A stretch of DNA of 64,000 nt from NCBI RefSeq assembly GCF_037076465.1, contig NZ_AP028908.1, positions 2,728,001 to 2,792,000 of the forward strand, in the 5' to 3' direction. Made by a program: the position numbers and the translations under genes. The notes beneath the pieces were generated by a model. The model ran no database searches and was not told the origin of the DNA. It saw nothing but the letters and a program-made list of their open reading frames with translations. The DNA is from Pectobacterium araliae (lineage in GTDB: Bacteria > Pseudomonadota > Gammaproteobacteria > Enterobacterales > Enterobacteriaceae). Of the stretch, positions 8,511-19,296 are shown piece by piece (position 1 is the stretch's first letter; each line of letters begins with the position of its first letter).

Positions 8511-11075
8511 TTAGCTTTTGATATGAGGTGCGGGTAGTTTTTGGTAAGACACAACCCACGCCGCATAGGCTTCCGGTTTTTGCCATACATGGTAGTGCAA
8601 GCGCGAGATCGTAACGGGATCGCTAAGCAACGCCAGACGCTGATTATTAGTCACTTCTTCCGGTTTTCGATTCAAAGCATCACGTACATTCTGCTCGCGC
8701 ACGTCCTCAATCGCCCGACTAAAACGGTGACGTGCCGTCGCCATTGCGCTGGCAAGAGCATTAACGGACGGATCGAAGACAGCCTGCATAAACCCGTCAT
8801 CGAGCCTACGCTGGTGGTTCAATCGGCAATATTCATCCGTAGCAACCAATTCACGCGGCGGGTTGAACTCTTCCGGTATCAGTAGCAGCTTCGCACGCTT
8901 ACAACCCAATCCCAATGCTGCACGGCTTGAATAAACCGACACAAACGGTGACAGAATCAGTGAGAAGACAATCGGCGACAGCCACCACAAGAAACGCAAA
9001 TCCAACCATGCCATGCCAATCGCCCAGACCAGCCCCAGAACCAGTTGGGATCCGTGGCGTACAAACGCTTCACTCCACGGCGTCGCATCATCATCACGCT
9101 GCGGAGAATTCCACTGCACTGACCAGCCGAGGAACGCGCTAACCACAAATACCGTGTGGAATAACATACGAACCGGAGCCAGCAGAACTGAAAACAGCAT
9201 CTCCAGCAACAGGGAAAAGAACACGCGGAAAGCACCGCCGTACTCTTTAGCCCCTTTCGCCCACACCAGAATCACGCTCAGCAGTTTTGGCAAAAACAGC
9301 AACACAAGTGTCGTGGAGAAGAGTGCGATAGCCAGTTCTGGTCGCCACTGTGGCCAGACGGGGAACAACTGTCTGGGCTGTAAGAAATACTGAGGTTCCA
9401 TCAGCGTATGCACGACCTGCAAGGCCGTCGAGAGCACCAGAAACATAAACCATAGCGGTGCAGACAGGTAAGACATCACGCCAGTCAGGAAAACTGCACG
9501 GTGAACGGGATGCATACCTTTAACCAAGAACAACCGGAAATTCATCAGGTTGCCATGGCACCAACGGCGGTCACGCTTCAGTTCATCCAACAAGTTAGGT
9601 GGCAGCTCTTCATAACTTCCTGGCAGGTCGTAGGCGATCCACACACCCCATCCGGCACGACGCATGAGCGCCGCTTCAACGAAGTCGTGAGAAAGAATCG
9701 CACCAGCGAACGAGCCTTCACCCGGCAGTGGTGCTAACGCACAGTGCTCGATGAACGGTTTCACGCGGATAATCGCGTTATGTCCCCAGTAATGCGACTC
9801 ACCGAGTTGCCAAAAATGCAGGCCAGCGGTAAACAGTGGCCCATAAACACGCGTCGCAAACTGCTGGCAGCGTGCATACAGTGTATCCATGCCGGAGGCT
9901 TTCGGCGAAGACTGGATAATACCCGCATTCGGATTCGCTTCCATCAGTCTGACCAGCGACGTCAGACATTCACCGCTCATGACGCTATCGGCATCCAGAA
10001 TCACCATGTAGCTATACTGGTTACCCCAGCGACGGCAGAAGTCATCGATATTGCCGCTTTTACGTTTAACACGACGACGACGACGACGATAGAAAATTCG
10101 CCCAGCTCCCCCAACATCACGACATAGCTCCATCCAGGCTTTTTGCTCTGCCACACAGATATCGGGATCGTTACTGTCACTCAGGACATAAATATCAAAA
10201 TGCTCAAGGTTGCCCGTCGCTTCAACCGATTCATACGTCGCGCGTAGCCCCGCAAACACACGTTCTACGTCTTCGTTACAAATCGGCATGATCAATGCTG
10301 TGCGATGCTCAGGGTTCAGTGCCTCATTACCCACCGTCGTGGAAGAGATACTGTATTTATCTCGCCCAATCAGCAGTTGCAGAAATCCCATCAGCGCCGT
10401 CCAGAAACCAGCCGATACCCAACAGAACAGCACTGCAAATAGAACGAGTATGCCGCTTTGCAACACGTAAGGCAGCAGTTGCATCAGTGAGCGCGTCCAA
10501 GGCTGACCCGCCATTTCAAACGGATCGATCAACGCCCAGCCCTGATAAGGCAGTATCGTTTTCATGTACCAGGTTGCAATGGCAGTCTGGAACAGCGTCA
10601 GCACCAGCAGGATATAGCGGCGAATAGTTCCCACCAGACGCCAGCGATTTTCGGAAATTTTCTCTTCCGGGCTGTAATGAGGACGAGGTGGCACAGTCCG
10701 ACCGAGTAGACTTTCCCACCAGCGAACCAGCGGGTTAGTCCGCCAGACGTCGGGAAACATCGAAGCGCGGGTAATGACTGGCATCGCTTTTAATGCCGTC
10801 CGCCCTTCTCTGTCTGTGCCGAGTTGCTTACCATTATCTAAACCATCAGACCAAGCCATGTCTAAACGTGCCTGCACAGAATGCAGCGCAACATCCTCCT
10901 CGGCCTGAACATTAATCTGATTACCTTCAGACTGGTTACCTTCAGATAAGGCCTGATGCAAAACGGCCTGATCGTTCCAGGCCGCTTGCGGTAATTTTTC
11001 GCGAAGAACCTCTGCCTGCTCAGCAGGCAGAGGGAGTTTCTCAATATAATCGAGAGAAGAAGTTGACTTATTCAT
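8511..11075 (-). CDS. opgH: Osmoregulated periplasmic glucan glucosyltransferase OpgH
   Basis: 854 residues, the size of E. coli MdoH/OpgH. This inner-membrane GT2-like enzyme elongates and exports beta-1,2-linked glucans from UDP-glucose. Membrane segments flank a cytoplasmic catalytic domain with [17 protein letters not shown] and [12 protein letters not shown] (the D, D, D, QxxRW-type residues). The run of six Arg ([14 protein letters not shown]) is conserved in E. coli. Its start overlaps the opgG stop by 8 bp, so the genes form one operon. Loss in soft-rot bacteria is known to reduce virulence. Confidence 0.95.
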   Translation of the reverse strand: MNKSTSSLDYIEKLPLPAEQAEVLREKLPQAAWNDQAVLHQALSEGNQSEGNQINVQAEEDVALHSVQARLDMAWSDGLDNGKQLGTDREGRTALKAMPVITRASMFPDVWRTNPLVRWWESLLGRTVPPRPHYSPEEKISENRWRLVGTIRRYILLVLTLFQTAIATWYMKTILPYQGWALIDPFEMAGQPWTRSLMQLLPYVLQSGILVLFAVLFCWVSAGFWTALMGFLQLLIGRDKYSISSTTVGNEALNPEHRTALIMPICNEDVERVFAGLRATYESVEATGNLEHFDIYVLSDSNDPDICVAEQKAWMELCRDVGGAGRIFYRRRRRRVKRKSGNIDDFCRRWGNQYSYMVILDADSVMSGECLTSLVRLMEANPNAGIIQSSPKASGMDTLYARCQQFATRVYGPLFTAGLHFWQLGESHYWGHNAIIRVKPFIEHCALAPLPGEGSFAGAILSHDFVEAALMRRAGWGVWIAYDLPGSYEELPPNLLDELKRDRRWCHGNLMNFRLFLVKGMHPVHRAVFLTGVMSYLSAPLWFMFLVLSTALQVVHTLMEPQYFLQPRQLFPVWPQWRPELAIALFSTTLVLLFLPKLLSVILVWAKGAKEYGGAFRVFFSLLLEMLFSVLLAPVRMLFHTVFVVSAFLGWSVQWNSPQRDDDATPWSEAFVRHGSQLVLGLVWAIGMAWLDLRFLWWLSPIVFSLILSPFVSVYSSRAALGLGCKRAKLLLIPEEFNPPRELVATDEYCRLNHQRRLDDGFMQAVFDPSVNALASAMATARHRFSRAIEDVREQNVRDALNRKPEEVTNNQRLALLSDPVTISRLHYHVWQKPEAYAAWVVSYQKLPAPHIKS

Positions 11076-12636
11076 TAGCAGGCAGCTGATTGCTCCAGGT
11101 TTCAGTCAGTGTCGTCTCGCCATTAACCAACGCAGCTCTCATTTCAGTCGGCTGTTTCGCATCTTTCACACGCAAACGCAGCGTCAGACGCCAGCCATGA
11201 GTTACTGGGTTATAGCGAACATTATTTTCTACAATTTCGCCGTTATCGCCAATGCTGACCTGAGAGGCTACCGGAGCGTTCTCATCCAGCTCTTTTAAAT
11301 TCGGCCCAATGAAGTCCACAATATAAGCGATCGTGCCGTCAGGCTGGCGGATCAGGTTAGATTGTTTGACATCACCGGCAGAACGGCGAGTCTGCTGAAC
11401 GTAGGCAACGTTCGGGGAATGCAGCTGATCTTCATCGCGCGTAAAGTGCAGACGATATTTAATATCCAGCGGTTTACCCGTTTCTGGCAACACATCCGGC
11501 GTCCAGAAGGCAACGATGTTGTCATTGGTTTCATCCGCAGTAGGGATTTCAACCAGCTCAACTTTCCCTTTGCCCCACTCGCCTTTCGGCTCAACCCAAC
11601 CGCTTGGACGTAAATCGTAGCGGTCATCAAGATCTTCATAGGCTGTGAAATCGCGGCCACGTTGCAGCAGTCCAAATCCTTTCGGGTTCTCTACTGCATA
11701 GGTACTCACTGACAGGTGCTTCGGATTATTCAGCGGACGCCAAATCCATTCACCGTTACCGGCATGAATTGACAAACCGTTGGAGTCGTTCAGCGCAGGG
11801 CGATAGTTTAGCGTCGGCGACGGCTGGTTCGGCCCAAACAGATACATACTGGTCAGCGGAGCAATTCCCAGCTTGTCCACTTTATCACGCAGGAAGACTT
11901 TAGCCTGAACATCTACGACGCCGTCACGCCCTGGATACACGGTAAAGCGGTAAGCCCCTGCGGCACGCGGTGAATCCAGCAGCGCATAAATCACCAAGTG
12001 TTTATCATTTGGTTTTGGACGTTCAATCCAGAATTCACGGAAACGCGGGAACTCTTCACCAGAAGGCAATGCGGTATCAATAGCCAGACCACGGGCGGAT
12101 AAGCCATAAATCTGGCCTTTACCTACCACACGGAAATAGCTGGCACCCAGCATGCTGACGATTTCATCGTTCTTATCTGCTTTATTGATCGGATAGAGAA
12201 CTTTAAAACCGGCAAAGCCGAGGTTTTTAACAGCCTCAGGATCGTGATTGACGGAACCAAAATCAAAATACTCAGGTGAGTATTTAATCTCATCAACCGT
12301 TGTCGCCGTGACTTCATTAATTTTCACCGGAGTATCAAAATACATCCCCTGATGGTAAAACTGTAACTTGAAGGGTGTCTGTACATTATTCCAGTATGAT
12401 TTATCGTTATTGAAACGAATTTGCTGGTAGTCCGCAAATTTCATATCGCGGAATTGCGCAGGAAGATTACTTTTCTGCGCTTCAAAACCCTTTTGTGCCA
12501 GCTTTTCAGCCTGCTGTGCCACATCATCAATAGAAAATGCCCAAGCAGGCACTGCGCTTACAGACAGCATAATGGCGGCGGACAGCCAGCGAAGGCTAAC
12601 AACCCGCTGTTTAAACCCAAATTTATTATCCAGCAC
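11068..12636 (-). CDS. opgG: Periplasmic glucan biosynthesis protein OpgG
   Basis: 522 residues. The N-terminal signal peptide is cleaved near [12 protein letters not shown]. The mature protein matches E. coli MdoG/OpgG throughout, e.g. [20 protein letters not shown] and [20 protein letters not shown] text. It is needed to build or branch periplasmic glucans together with OpgH. The start is a GTG at 12636 with GGGGGAG very close upstream. No ATG lies before the signal peptide, so the exact start is uncertain. First gene of the opgGH operon. Confidence 0.93.
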   Translation of the reverse strand: MLDNKFGFKQRVVSLRWLSAAIMLSVSAVPAWAFSIDDVAQQAEKLAQKGFEAQKSNLPAQFRDMKFADYQQIRFNNDKSYWNNVQTPFKLQFYHQGMYFDTPVKINEVTATTVDEIKYSPEYFDFGSVNHDPEAVKNLGFAGFKVLYPINKADKNDEIVSMLGASYFRVVGKGQIYGLSARGLAIDTALPSGEEFPRFREFWIERPKPNDKHLVIYALLDSPRAAGAYRFTVYPGRDGVVDVQAKVFLRDKVDKLGIAPLTSMYLFGPNQPSPTLNYRPALNDSNGLSIHAGNGEWIWRPLNNPKHLSVSTYAVENPKGFGLLQRGRDFTAYEDLDDRYDLRPSGWVEPKGEWGKGKVELVEIPTADETNDNIVAFWTPDVLPETGKPLDIKYRLHFTRDEDQLHSPNVAYVQQTRRSAGDVKQSNLIRQPDGTIAYIVDFIGPNLKELDENAPVASQVSIGDNGEIVENNVRYNPVTHGWRLTLRLRVKDAKQPTEMRAALVNGETTLTETWSNQLPANE

Positions 12637-13012
12637 AGCTCCCCCTGTTGGTGTGCTTCAATCAACTAAAATCCATATTAATGGATAAGTTAGCTTTCCG
12701 ACAACTTGATAAAGATATTGTTCATAATAATAGGTTAGCGTTTAAACAAAGAGAACGCTAAAGCATGATAAATCGGGTTGTAAAAATGGAAAACAGCCAC
12801 GGACTATAGCGAATATCGATCTAGACGGGCGTAGGATTACTCCGTTTACGTCTGCAACCCTTCTATGACTCCACCGATAAAAATCGGAACGTGTAGCTAC
12901 GCTAACACACAGATGGCCTAAAGCAGGGTCGGCATAAACATTTGTGTAACAAAGCAAGGACAAGTAAAGTATCCTCCTTGGCTGAACCCGGTATGATTGA
13001 ATTAAGACTGCT
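12637..13012. other. Divergent intergenic region opgG / DUF2946 gene
   Basis: 376 bp holding the promoters of two divergent genes. An 8-bp inverted repeat, TTAGCGTT (12735-12742) and AACGCTAA (12754-12761), could be a protein-binding site. Nothing else is recognised. Confidence 0.4.
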
Positions 13013-13513
13013 ATGCTTTTGTCCGCACTACGACGGCGAAGTTTCCCAGCCTGGGTCGGCATCTTCGCTATTTTGACCATATTCATTGCGCCAGTGATTT
13101 CACAGACACTGGTGCCTCGTGATCATGGGCTTTATGACGATGGCACAACCGCACATCACACTACCACGCACAATAGTACGACCTCTCATAGTAGAAACGT
13201 ACATGATATAACCGAGCCCGCCAGTAACAGCAACGATATCGCTGAGCAGCATCACAATCATACTGGACACGCGATGTCTGGGCATCACGCGACGCAATCA
13301 CACCATTTGCACGCATCGCCATCTATGATGATGGATCATGCTGCTTGTGGTTATTGTGTCCTTTTTGCGTATACGCCAGCGCTGTTCGCAACAGGTTCTC
13401 CTAATCCCATATTGACAGCGTCTTTATCTGAAACGCTAGCCATACATTTTATTTCCCGGATTGCTCTTCCCGAGCGTTACACCTCTCCTGTGGTGCGTGC
13501 ACCACCGCTCTGA
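13013..13513 (+). CDS. His-rich DUF2946-type protein, probably metal-linked
   Basis: 166 residues with an N-terminal hydrophobic segment (residues 12-32), a middle section very rich in His, Ser and Thr (about residues 45-110), and then MDHAACGYCVLFAYTPALF, the typical DUF2946 motif. Such genes often sit beside TonB receptors or PepSY proteins in copper-related clusters, and the PepSY gene follows here after 100 bp. The His-rich part suggests binding of copper or another transition metal, which is an inference. Confidence 0.75.
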   Translation: MLLSALRRRSFPAWVGIFAILTIFIAPVISQTLVPRDHGLYDDGTTAHHTTTHNSTTSHSRNVHDITEPASNSNDIAEQHHNHTGHAMSGHHATQSHHLHASPSMMMDHAACGYCVLFAYTPALFATGSPNPILTASLSETLAIHFISRIALPERYTSPVVRAPPL

Positions 13514-13613
13514 ACGCTGCACGATCATGCCTGCGGGCATTTATAACGCATCCGCTATACCCCTTCAGGTATGGTGTTTGAGCCTTTTTTGCTAAAGAAT
13601 TTCAGAGGGGTCT

Positions 13614-15065
13614 ATGTCACACCCTAATCAGGCATCGGTCACGGCTGCCGCAATCGTTGCCCTGCTCATCCGGCTTCACTTTTATATTGGTATTTTTGTC
13701 GGTCCTTTTATTTTCATCGCAGCCCTGACAGGAACGCTGTATGTCCTAACGCCGCAGATTGAAAACCGATTGTATTCACACCAGCTTTTCACTGAAAGCC
13801 AGGGCGCGCCACATTCGCTAGCAGAACAAATCCATGTTGCGCAGGCTGGGCTCGCTCACCGTCAGGATGCAAAATTACTTGCGATACGCCCTGCACCTGC
13901 CGCGGGAGAAACGACCCGGATCATGTTTGCCCTACCGGAGTTGGAACCATCGGAAAGCCGTGCTGTTTTCATTGACCCCATCTCACTGGAAAATCGCGGC
14001 AGTGAGATTGTCTATGGCACCAGTGGCATTCTGCCATTTCGTACCTGGCTTGATTATCTGCATCGCGGGCTGCTATTAGGCGACGTCGGGCGTAATTACA
14101 GCGAACTGGCAGCATCCTGGCTATGGATTGCTGCCTTGGGCGGCATTGTCATCTGGTGGTCAACCCGGCAGATGTCATCAGCAACCAAACGGCGGAAATT
14201 AAAAAATAGTCAGACGACGGCAGCGAAAACGCAACGCCTACGCCATTGGCATGCCACGACGGGACTCAGCCTCGTACTTGGTTTGCTCTTTTTCTCCGCA
14301 ACAGGGTTAACCTGGTCGCAGTGGGCTGGGGGCAATATCTCTGTCGCACGTACCGCTTTAGGGTGGCAAACCCCATCGGTAAAAACCCAGTTGTCCGCAC
14401 CGATGTCTCATCATGACATGATGCACGGCCACGATATGGCGATGACAACAGACGAACATGCGGAGCACCATGCGTCAATGCCGATGGAAAATGTCGAAGC
14501 CTATTCACTCGCGCTATTTGATGACGTACTGGCCACCGCACGTGATGCCAGGATTGATGCCAATAAAATCGAAATTCGTCCTGCAACCAAACCACACCGA
14601 GCCTGGACCGTCAGTGAGATCGATCATTCTTGGCCAACGCAGGTTGATGCCGTGTCGATTAACCCTGATACGTTGGAGATTGTAGACAAAACCGATTTCA
14701 ACACCTTCCCACTTGCCGCCAAACTCACCCGTTGGGGAGTGGATGCGCACATGGGCGTGTTATTCGGTTTACCAAATCAGTTGATTCTTGCGGCATTTGG
14801 CCTTGGGCTTTGCGCGATGATCGTGTGGGGCTACCGGATGTGGTGGATACGTCGTCCCAAATATCGTCATGGCGCGAATCCAGTCAACACGCTGACAGCG
14901 GCACTATTGCACGTGCCAGTTTTTCACCGGGTATTGATTGCGCTCATTACGCTGATGCTGGCGCTGAGTTTGCCCGTTATGGGAGTCAGCCTACTCGTCT
15001 TCCTACTGATTGACGTTGTTCGATGGTATATAAGCTATCCCAAACGGGCTATTGTCAAAAACTGA
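13614..15065 (+). CDS. PepSY-domain membrane protein with His/Met-rich loop
   Basis: 483 residues with about four to five membrane helices in the PepSY_TM arrangement: HFYIGIFVGPFIFIAALTGT at the start, a central pair and a C-terminal pair. The periplasmic loop near residues 262-295 is packed with His and Met (MSHHDMMHGHDMAM), which points to copper. Relatives are proposed inner-membrane reductases or permeases for iron or copper. It follows the His-rich DUF2946 gene, so the two probably act together. Confidence 0.82.
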   Translation: MSHPNQASVTAAAIVALLIRLHFYIGIFVGPFIFIAALTGTLYVLTPQIENRLYSHQLFTESQGAPHSLAEQIHVAQAGLAHRQDAKLLAIRPAPAAGETTRIMFALPELEPSESRAVFIDPISLENRGSEIVYGTSGILPFRTWLDYLHRGLLLGDVGRNYSELAASWLWIAALGGIVIWWSTRQMSSATKRRKLKNSQTTAAKTQRLRHWHATTGLSLVLGLLFFSATGLTWSQWAGGNISVARTALGWQTPSVKTQLSAPMSHHDMMHGHDMAMTTDEHAEHHASMPMENVEAYSLALFDDVLATARDARIDANKIEIRPATKPHRAWTVSEIDHSWPTQVDAVSINPDTLEIVDKTDFNTFPLAAKLTRWGVDAHMGVLFGLPNQLILAAFGLGLCAMIVWGYRMWWIRRPKYRHGANPVNTLTAALLHVPVFHRVLIALITLMLALSLPVMGVSLLVFLLIDVVRWYISYPKRAIVKN

Positions 15066-15107
15066 TTTCTTCACGGTTATCATCACTTGACTCAGCAATA
15101 GAAAAAA

Positions 15108-15148
15108 ACCGCCATTGTGTAACACAATTTGTGCAATACAATGGCGGT
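15108..15148. terminator. Bidirectional terminator between PepSY and chemotaxis receptor genes
   Basis: Perfect 11-bp arms ACCGCCATTGT (15108-15118) and ACAATGGCGGT (15138-15148), with an A run on the left, between convergent genes. Confidence 0.75.
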
Positions 15149-15179
15149 CAATCAGTAAGAGTCGATTAGCAACAAGGAA

Positions 15180-16844
15180 TTAGAATGTGGTCCAGTCCGC
15201 CAATTCACCTTTGCCAGACGTTTTTTCCGTTCGGGCACTGTTAGGTGCAGCCAGCGCAGGCGTTTCTGCTTTTCTCGTTAACGCAGCACTTTTATAAGAT
15301 GCACCGAGGTTGAATACGCTGACCGTACGCGCGAGGCTATTTGCCTGATCCTGTAAAGAGAGAGCCGCAGCAGCAGATTCTTCAACCAATGCCGCATTTT
15401 GTTGGGTTGTGGTATCAATCTGCCCCACGGCCAGATTGATTTGATTGATGCCATCACTTTGCTCACGACTGGCCTGCGCAATTTCGCTGATGATTCCTGT
15501 TACGCCCTGCACATTCGTCACCAGTGAATTCATCGTGATGCCAGTTTCTTCCACCAGTCCCATGCCATCCTGCACTTTCTTAAACGAATCATCGATAAGT
15601 TCTTTGATTTCTTTTGCCGCCGTAGCGCTTCGCTGAGCCAGCGCACGAACTTCACTGGCGACAACGGCAAACCCTCGCCCCTGTTCACCCGCACGCGCGG
15701 CCTCGACGGCCGCATTGAGCGCCAGAATATTGGTTTGGAAAGCAATGCCATCAATTACACCGATAATTTCCGCCATACGCTGTGACGAATCGCGAATACC
15801 ACGCATCTCCTGCGTTACTGTTTCCATCATCGCGCCACTTTTCTTCACGGTTGCAGAAGCGCTGGCCGCAAGATCTGTCGCCTGCGCCGTATTATCCGCA
15901 GTATTTCTTATCGTCGACGTCAACTGTTCCATTGATGACGCGGTTTCTTCCAGCGAACTTGCCTGCTCTTCCGTTCTGGCGGATAAATCCTGATTCCCCG
16001 CAGCAATTTGCGATGCGGCGCTGGAGATCGTTTCTGCGCCGTCACGCACCTGACTGACAATCTGCCTCAAACTACCGTTCATGTTATTCAGGGCGGATAA
16101 CAGCTGACCCGTCTCATCTTTACGGTCGGTATAAACCTCAGAGGTCAAATCACCTTTTGCGACATTTTCGGCAACAACGAGAGCCTCCTGTAGCGGTTGC
16201 GTTACGCTGCGGGTAATCAATGAAGCAATAATTAGTCCCGCCAGTGCACTAATTATAATGATGGTAGCGAGGACCATCAGCGCATTTTTATAGCTTTCAC
16301 CAACTTCTAGCGCTGAAGATGACATCTTATCATCCTGTATATCGATGAACGCCTTTACTTTGCTAGTGTATTTCTCTTGAGTAACACGTGTGACATTGAA
16401 ATATTCTTCAGCCGCCGCATTCGTATTCCCTGCCAAGACCAGTGAAGAAAGTTTGTTCGCTGAACCAAGAAAATCGCGTCGGATATCGCCAATATCGCGC
16501 AGTACTGCAATCGATTTATCATCATTAACGGATTGATTCAAATATTCCATGAGTTCAGATATCTTTCCTGAACGCGCTTTGTTCAACGACAACTGTTTAT
16601 TGATTTCACTTTCTGATTTAAGTAATAACAACAGTTGCTGATTGTTGAGGTAGCCATTTAGCTCATCAATGAGTTTATTGCTCTTGACGGTTAATGGGTA
16701 GTTTTGAGAAACAATATCATCCATTTTCTCATGAAAATCACTTAGCTTTGAAATTGCAACGCTGCCAATTATCAGAAGCATTAGCATCAGAAAAGAAAAC
16801 CCTGCTCCCAATCGATATCCTATACGCCAGTTAGACAAACCCAT
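15180..16844 (-). CDS. Methyl-accepting chemotaxis protein
   Basis: 554 residues. TM1 (about 11-31) is followed by a four-helix-bundle ligand domain, TM2 (about 190-212), HAMP and a signalling domain. The hairpin tip is close to Tsr/Tar (IAFQTNILALNAAVEAARAG, then GFAVVASEVRALAQRS). Glu/Gln pairs in SARTEEQASSLEETASSMEQ are methylation sites. There is no C-terminal NWETF-type CheR tether: it ends ADWTTF, which is similar and may serve this role. The ATG at 16844 has AAGGAG about 8 bp upstream. The ligand is unknown. Confidence 0.93.
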   Translation of the reverse strand: MGLSNWRIGYRLGAGFSFLMLMLLIIGSVAISKLSDFHEKMDDIVSQNYPLTVKSNKLIDELNGYLNNQQLLLLLKSESEINKQLSLNKARSGKISELMEYLNQSVNDDKSIAVLRDIGDIRRDFLGSANKLSSLVLAGNTNAAAEEYFNVTRVTQEKYTSKVKAFIDIQDDKMSSSALEVGESYKNALMVLATIIIISALAGLIIASLITRSVTQPLQEALVVAENVAKGDLTSEVYTDRKDETGQLLSALNNMNGSLRQIVSQVRDGAETISSAASQIAAGNQDLSARTEEQASSLEETASSMEQLTSTIRNTADNTAQATDLAASASATVKKSGAMMETVTQEMRGIRDSSQRMAEIIGVIDGIAFQTNILALNAAVEAARAGEQGRGFAVVASEVRALAQRSATAAKEIKELIDDSFKKVQDGMGLVEETGITMNSLVTNVQGVTGIISEIAQASREQSDGINQINLAVGQIDTTTQQNAALVEESAAAALSLQDQANSLARTVSVFNLGASYKSAALTRKAETPALAAPNSARTEKTSGKGELADWTTF

Positions 16845-17473
16845 TAACATCTCCTTAATTAACATTCTCTATCTGTATAAAAATACGTAATTTAAAAAAT
16901 TAATATTTATTAATAAATGCAGATAGCTCCAATATTCTTTTTCATAACAAAAAATACACATCCCTGAGCAAATCGTTTATAGGCTTTTAAACAATATGCA
17001 AGTAGATATGCTCATCAAACCACACGCTTCGTGGCGCAGTTACCTGACTTTACATACTAACATCCCATAAAATTTGGGAGGATCACCATGGCTAAAATTA
17101 GGATTGAATAGCAACGACAAATACCAATACACGTCAGAGCAAATTTTCCTTACGCCAACGTCGGTATCGGCCTTTTGTAGATAATCTTTATATTTTCTAA
17201 CTTATGGTATTCATATCTACTTAATCGATCATTTTACAACAATCTATCTACTTATAAGATATATGCATTTTCAATAAACATAAAAATTGCATTTAAGATA
17301 TAACAATAAACCCAAAAATAAATAATAACAATTTGTCATAATTTTAAATAAAAATATGTTGATTGATATTATGTCGTGCACAGGGAATAGGGATATATAT
17401 AAATAAACGAATAGTATGAGAAAACCTTCATTCCAATGATTTTCACTTTCTATACGAACATCATGCCCCAGGC
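16845..17473. other. A+T-rich region without a recognised gene
   Basis: About 630 bp. The only coding-like item is a seven-codon reading frame at 17088-17111 (MAKIRIE) with a good GGGAGG site in front, which may be a leader peptide or the cut-off start of a lost gene. The rest is A/T-rich and looks like promoter or decayed sequence. Confidence 0.4.
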
Positions 17474-17519
17474 AAAAAAAGACTCACCCAGCCACTTTTT
17501 TATCAAGATGGCTGAGTGA
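17474..17519 (-). terminator. Terminator of the ribbon-helix-helix gene
   Basis: The arms TCACCCAGCCA and TGGCTGAGTGA pair at 10 of 11 bases. On the minus strand the stem is followed by a run of seven T. Confidence 0.75.
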
Positions 17520-17574
17520 TTTAATGTTTTTATTTATTTCTACACTGTTCAGAGATCCGAGTCATATTTCAGTA

Positions 17575-17856
17575 TTACTTTTTCTTAGACGTTACTTTGG
17601 ATTTACCTTTCAGTAATTCCCGAAGTTTTTTGAGTTCTTTTTGCGTCAATGGCGCTTCTGTACCTACCTCTTCAGTTCCCTGGCTATCCACCGATTCAGA
17701 AGACGGATCAGAGATTAGATGGCTTTCATCAAAGCTCCGCAGTAACCGGGCACTGACTTCTGCACTGATTGATACTTCGTTTTCCAGGGCTGCAGCTTTG
17801 ATTTTTTCTTTCAGCTCAGGGGAAATTTTCAGGGACAGGCTAGATATCTCACTCAT
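17575..17856 (-). CDS. Small ribbon-helix-helix-like protein
   Basis: 93 residues. The N-terminal LSLKISPELKEKIKAAALENEVSISAEVSARL fits an Arc/MetJ-type ribbon-helix-helix DNA-binding fold: a beta strand followed by two helices. The C-terminal third is Ser/Glu-rich and ends in a Lys-rich tail. AAAGG lies 7 bp before the ATG. There is no obvious toxin partner next to it, so it may be a lone regulator or come from a mobile element. Confidence 0.6.
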   Translation of the reverse strand: MSEISSLSLKISPELKEKIKAAALENEVSISAEVSARLLRSFDESHLISDPSSESVDSQGTEEVGTEAPLTQKELKKLRELLKGKSKVTSKKK

Positions 17857-18014
17857 TTTATTACCTTTCTCATGGGGTAAAAGAGTAACCTATGACACCG
17901 AGTCAGCAATGTCTATAGTGAAATAAAAATTTAATATTTCTGTCATAAAAATGACGCCATTATTTTCTTAGCTCGGAGATTATTATTTCACTATTTTTAT
18001 TTCTTCAATATGCG

Positions 18015-18314
18015 CTATTTATTTCCGTTTTTCATTTTCCAGTCGTCAATCATTTTTCTGCTCACATCACCTTTGTAACAAATTGGCGAATAGCCCCCTG
18101 CCCGACTCCATGCACTACGCTTACCACACTGACTACCATTACGTGCTGAATTATAAGGACAAGGACAATTTCCTGAATAGGCAGAAATCGATGCCTGGAT
18201 GATCTTTTCTTTGATCTGCTCGTCAGAAATCCGAGAATTTTTCGCCATACTGGGTGTAGAAAAGGAAAGCAAGGTCACAGCAAAAACCATCGCAACAGCC
18301 TGCGTTATTTTCAT
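18015..18314 (-). CDS. Small secreted Cys-containing protein
   Basis: 99 residues with a signal peptide (MKITQAVAMVFAVTLLSFST, cleaved near SMA-KN). The mature part has NCPCPYNSARNGSQCGKRSAW and a later ICY, giving four Cys that could form disulfides. This pattern recurs in short exported proteins of phages and enterobacteria. I do not know its function. Confidence 0.6.
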   Translation of the reverse strand: MKITQAVAMVFAVTLLSFSTPSMAKNSRISDEQIKEKIIQASISAYSGNCPCPYNSARNGSQCGKRSAWSRAGGYSPICYKGDVSRKMIDDWKMKNGNK

Positions 18315-18471
18315 ACCGAAGGTCTCACTTTACGCAGAGGTTGTTAACTGTAGTACAAAATAAGTACTACCGAACAGGGTCTTACCTAACTACTCATTAT
18401 GGGTTAAAAAATTGATCATAAAATATTAACGACATAAAATGCAGGCGCTTCGAGGATAAAAGGAAACAAAC

Positions 18472-18657
18472 GTGCCACATCACTCCCTATGGGAACTCAT
18501 TAAACTTACCTACACGATCGGTTTTATCGTTTCCTTGATCGTTACTTTCTTGTTAAGTAAAGATAAATCCCTATTCATTCGCTTTTTTGCGTCGTTAATG
18601 GTGGCTCTAACCTGGCCGTTGAGCTTTCCTGTTGTTTTGTTGTTCTCAATTTTTTAA
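18472..18657 (+). CDS. ortT: GhoT/OrtT-family small membrane toxin
   Basis: 61 residues with two membrane helices (about 9-31 and 36-60). The end, VALTWPLSFPVVLLFSIF, is nearly the same as in E. coli OrtT and GhoT, membrane-disrupting toxins that lower ATP during stress. The start is GTG with AAAGGA upstream. No GhoS antitoxin gene is adjacent: the neighbours are a divergent secreted protein and DUF523. It therefore resembles the orphan OrtT more than a GhoST pair. The symbol is assigned by similarity. Confidence 0.75.
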   Translation: MPHHSLWELIKLTYTIGFIVSLIVTFLLSKDKSLFIRFFASLMVALTWPLSFPVVLLFSIF

Positions 18658-18737
18658 TGTGGTGTTTATCTTCCTGACAGGCTTGATGACTCAATGCCGT
18701 AACACCGATGCTCACCTTCTAGAGAGAATGCCCCGCG

Positions 18738-19244
18738 ATGAGTAACATTCTGATCAGTGCTTGCCTATCAGGTTTCCCCGTGCGCTATAACGGCACTGAA
18801 AAAAAATCTGTCAGCGACTATCTTGCTCAGTGGCGACAACAGGCACGGTTGGTCACATTTTGCCCGGAACTGGCTGCCGGTTTCTCAACCCCCAGACCTT
18901 CAGCGGAGATTATTCCGGCCTCTGGTGACAGTTCAGTTATCAAGGCGGGTGCCAGAGTTGTCGAAGCAACCGGCAGCGATGTGACCGCGCGTTATATTCT
19001 GGGAGCGTGGTTAACACTACAAATGGCACAACAGCATAACTGCCGCTTTGCTCTCCTTACGGAAGGGAGCCCATCCTGTGGCAGCAATATTATATACAGC
19101 GGACGATTTGATGGCTCACAAATGAAAGGCAGCGGTGTTACCGCCGAATTGTTACGTCACCATGGTATCGACGTATTTTCCGATTGTGAGATCGAACGGT
19201 TAATCGAACGTGTTGAATATTGCGATCGTCATACTAAGGCATAG
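18738..19244 (+). CDS. DUF523 family protein (YbbK-like)
   Basis: 168 residues, starting ILISACLSGFPVRYNGT, with FCPELAAGFSTPRPSAEI and LTEGSPSCGSNIIY, all DUF523 signatures with conserved Cys residues. The biochemical role of the family is not established. In other proteins the domain is fused to DUF1722. It lies 80 bp downstream of the OrtT-like gene. Confidence 0.85.
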   Translation: MSNILISACLSGFPVRYNGTEKKSVSDYLAQWRQQARLVTFCPELAAGFSTPRPSAEIIPASGDSSVIKAGARVVEATGSDVTARYILGAWLTLQMAQQHNCRFALLTEGSPSCGSNIIYSGRFDGSQMKGSGVTAELLRHHGIDVFSDCEIERLIERVEYCDRHTKA

Positions 19245-19296
19245 CAACGCTGCTGATGATACCAACCCCAAATGAGCAGCAGCGTTAGACAAAGAA

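Noticed and set aside
10067..10092. CGA-type trinucleotide run in opgH, suspected to be an unstable repeat
   Set aside because: It encodes the RRRRRR stretch that is conserved in E. coli OpgH, so it is functional protein sequence and not an odd repeat.
17088..17111. Seven-codon frame MAKIRIE with a good ribosome binding site
   Set aside because: Too short to support as a gene; may be a leader peptide or a relic. Noted in the surrounding intergenic entry only.
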